From the NCBI GenBank assembly GCA_016745215.1, contig CP050890.1:2542001-2606000 (forward strand): a stretch of 64,000 nucleotides of DNA. Reading direction: 5' to 3'. Origin of the DNA: Thiohalocapsa sp. PB-PSB1 (GTDB taxonomy: Bacteria > Pseudomonadota > Gammaproteobacteria > Chromatiales > Chromatiaceae). The first letter of the stretch is position 1. Every line of letters starts with the position of its first letter. The translations under genes and the position numbers were made by a program. The notes under the pieces are model-generated. The model saw nothing but the letters and a program-made list of their open reading frames with translations, did not search any database and was not told where the DNA came from. Of the stretch, positions 63,338 to 64,000 are shown piece by piece.

Positions 63338-63646
63338 AGGGTCTGATCCTCCGGGAATAATCGGGGTTGGGTGGTCATCGCGGCTGGGCGTTGGCGACTT
63401 GCGCGGACTATACAACAACAGGTCAGGCCAGGCGGTTGGAATGTCGGTAACCCGCGCATAATAACCCGGAGGGCATTCGAGCTTCATCTTTCTGATGTCT
63501 TATCGTGCTGGTCTGGTCTGGTTTGATTCCTTATCAATGCCTGCTTGCCGAGCATCTTGGTGTGCGCCGGCAACTTGGCATATTAAAGCGCCACTTTGGC
63601 TTCTGTTCTAGGCTTGTACTGCAACGCCACATTCTTAAATGTAACT

Positions 63647-63898
63647 ATGACAAACCCGGATGATACCGCGTTCTCCCCGAGCCGCGCCGAGCGCGAGCGG
63701 ATGGTCGCTGTCGCGGCCTATTATTTAGCCGAGAGGCGCGGTTTTGCTCCCGGTTTCGAACGTGACGATTGGCAGCGTGCCGAGCGCCAGATCGATCAGA
63801 TGCTGAAAGCCATGGCGCACCGCGGTATCGACCGACAACAGCTAGAACGAACCGGAATGCGGAATGCTCTACGCTTCTGGGCGGCGGATGCGGATTAA
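63647..63898 (+). CDS. DUF2934 protein
   Basis: The 83-residue protein has the DUF2934 pattern: ERMVAVAAYYLAERRGFAPG followed by ERDDWQRAERQIDQML. DUF2934 proteins are small, soluble and of unknown function. ATG 63647 (MTNPDDTAFSPSRAERERMV) is preferred over an upstream in-frame start. It is divergent from the DUF2760-hsp70 operon. Confidence 0.8.
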   Translation: MTNPDDTAFSPSRAERERMVAVAAYYLAERRGFAPGFERDDWQRAERQIDQMLKAMAHRGIDRQQLERTGMRNALRFWAADAD

Positions 63899-64000
63899 TC
63901 CTATTATCCAAATCGAGATCGTTGTGGCGTTATTTCACCGATTGCGCGGTGACATCGCTAAGAAAGAGTGATCAGCCTGCTTGCCAGTTTGAAAGCGTCA
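63899..64000. other. Window end without supported gene
   Basis: A small inverted repeat, TCACCG-ATTGCG-CGGTGA, lies at about 63937-63954, 40 bp after the DUF2934 stop. It has no T-run, so it is a weak terminator candidate at best. Confidence 0.3.

Noticed and set aside
1..64000. tRNA, rRNA, CRISPR-Cas and prophage genes
   Set aside because: I searched by eye for typical tRNA arms, rRNA segments, regular repeat-spacer arrays and phage structural genes and saw none. A covariance-model scan could still find a small RNA I missed.

Overview
The window looks like the chromosome of a gammaproteobacterium close to the purple sulfur bacteria (Chromatiaceae). The clearest marker is a flavocytochrome c sulfide dehydrogenase pair (fccA-fccB, 54035-55995, minus strand), whose cysteines fall where the Allochromatium-type enzyme has them. 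I see no rRNA, tRNA, CRISPR array or prophage. The region is littered with dispersed repeats, insertion sequences and decayed mobile DNA.

Layout. 0.7-2.9 kb: a vanadium-haloperoxidase-type enzyme with a small translationally coupled membrane-anchored protein. 3.5-4.1 kb: Slp-type lipoprotein. 4.6-7.7 kb: a bufferin-type copper-peptide cluster (DUF2282 precursor, DUF692 enzyme, DUF2063 partner, DoxX-like membrane protein), interrupted by a dispersed repeat. 7.9-10.6 kb: glycine-zipper lipoprotein, TPR-sulfotransferase, GyrI-like protein. 10.8-13.2 kb: a junkyard of repeats, a group II intron fragment, an IS91-type remnant, an A-rich tract, a SleB-type cell wall hydrolase and a small MITE with its target duplication.

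13.3-43.0 kb is the most unusual part. A roughly 1.9-2.0 kb unit, made of a Uma2-family endonuclease gene plus a truncated, frameshifted 5' piece of an sbcD/yhaO-like gene, occurs four times in tandem. A fifth Uma2 gene follows, leading into an intact sbcD/yhaO-like and sbcC/yhaN-like pair. The third unit is split by a 15.7-kb composite transposon (17375-33081). It has two nearly identical 1444-bp IS copies in direct orientation and a 9-bp target duplication only at its outer edges. Its GC-rich cargo encodes a 2513-residue secreted protein with 16 DUF11/DUF7507-like repeats and a dockerin-like end, a PEP-CTERM-type protein, small secreted proteins, a BCCT transporter and several pseudogenes.

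43.0-45.7 kb: a DUF2157 / DUF4401 / GDYXXLXY membrane operon with overlapping genes. 45.8-50.8 kb: a small hypothetical protein, an L,D-transpeptidase, an MFS transporter, an EcsC-family protein and an alpha/beta hydrolase. 51.1-53.8 kb: a small protein, a PEGA-domain protein and a META-domain protein. 54.0-57.5 kb: fccAB, with an IS4-type element inserted 31 bp upstream of fccA. 58.9-63.9 kb: an ABC ATPase with an HlyD-type adaptor, a divergent Hsp70 with a DUF2760 partner, and a DUF2934 protein.

A palindromic element family of about 117 or 159 bp occurs seven times (one a half copy), including at one gene's stop codon. A second dispersed family carries REP-like and GGGATC microsatellite segments.
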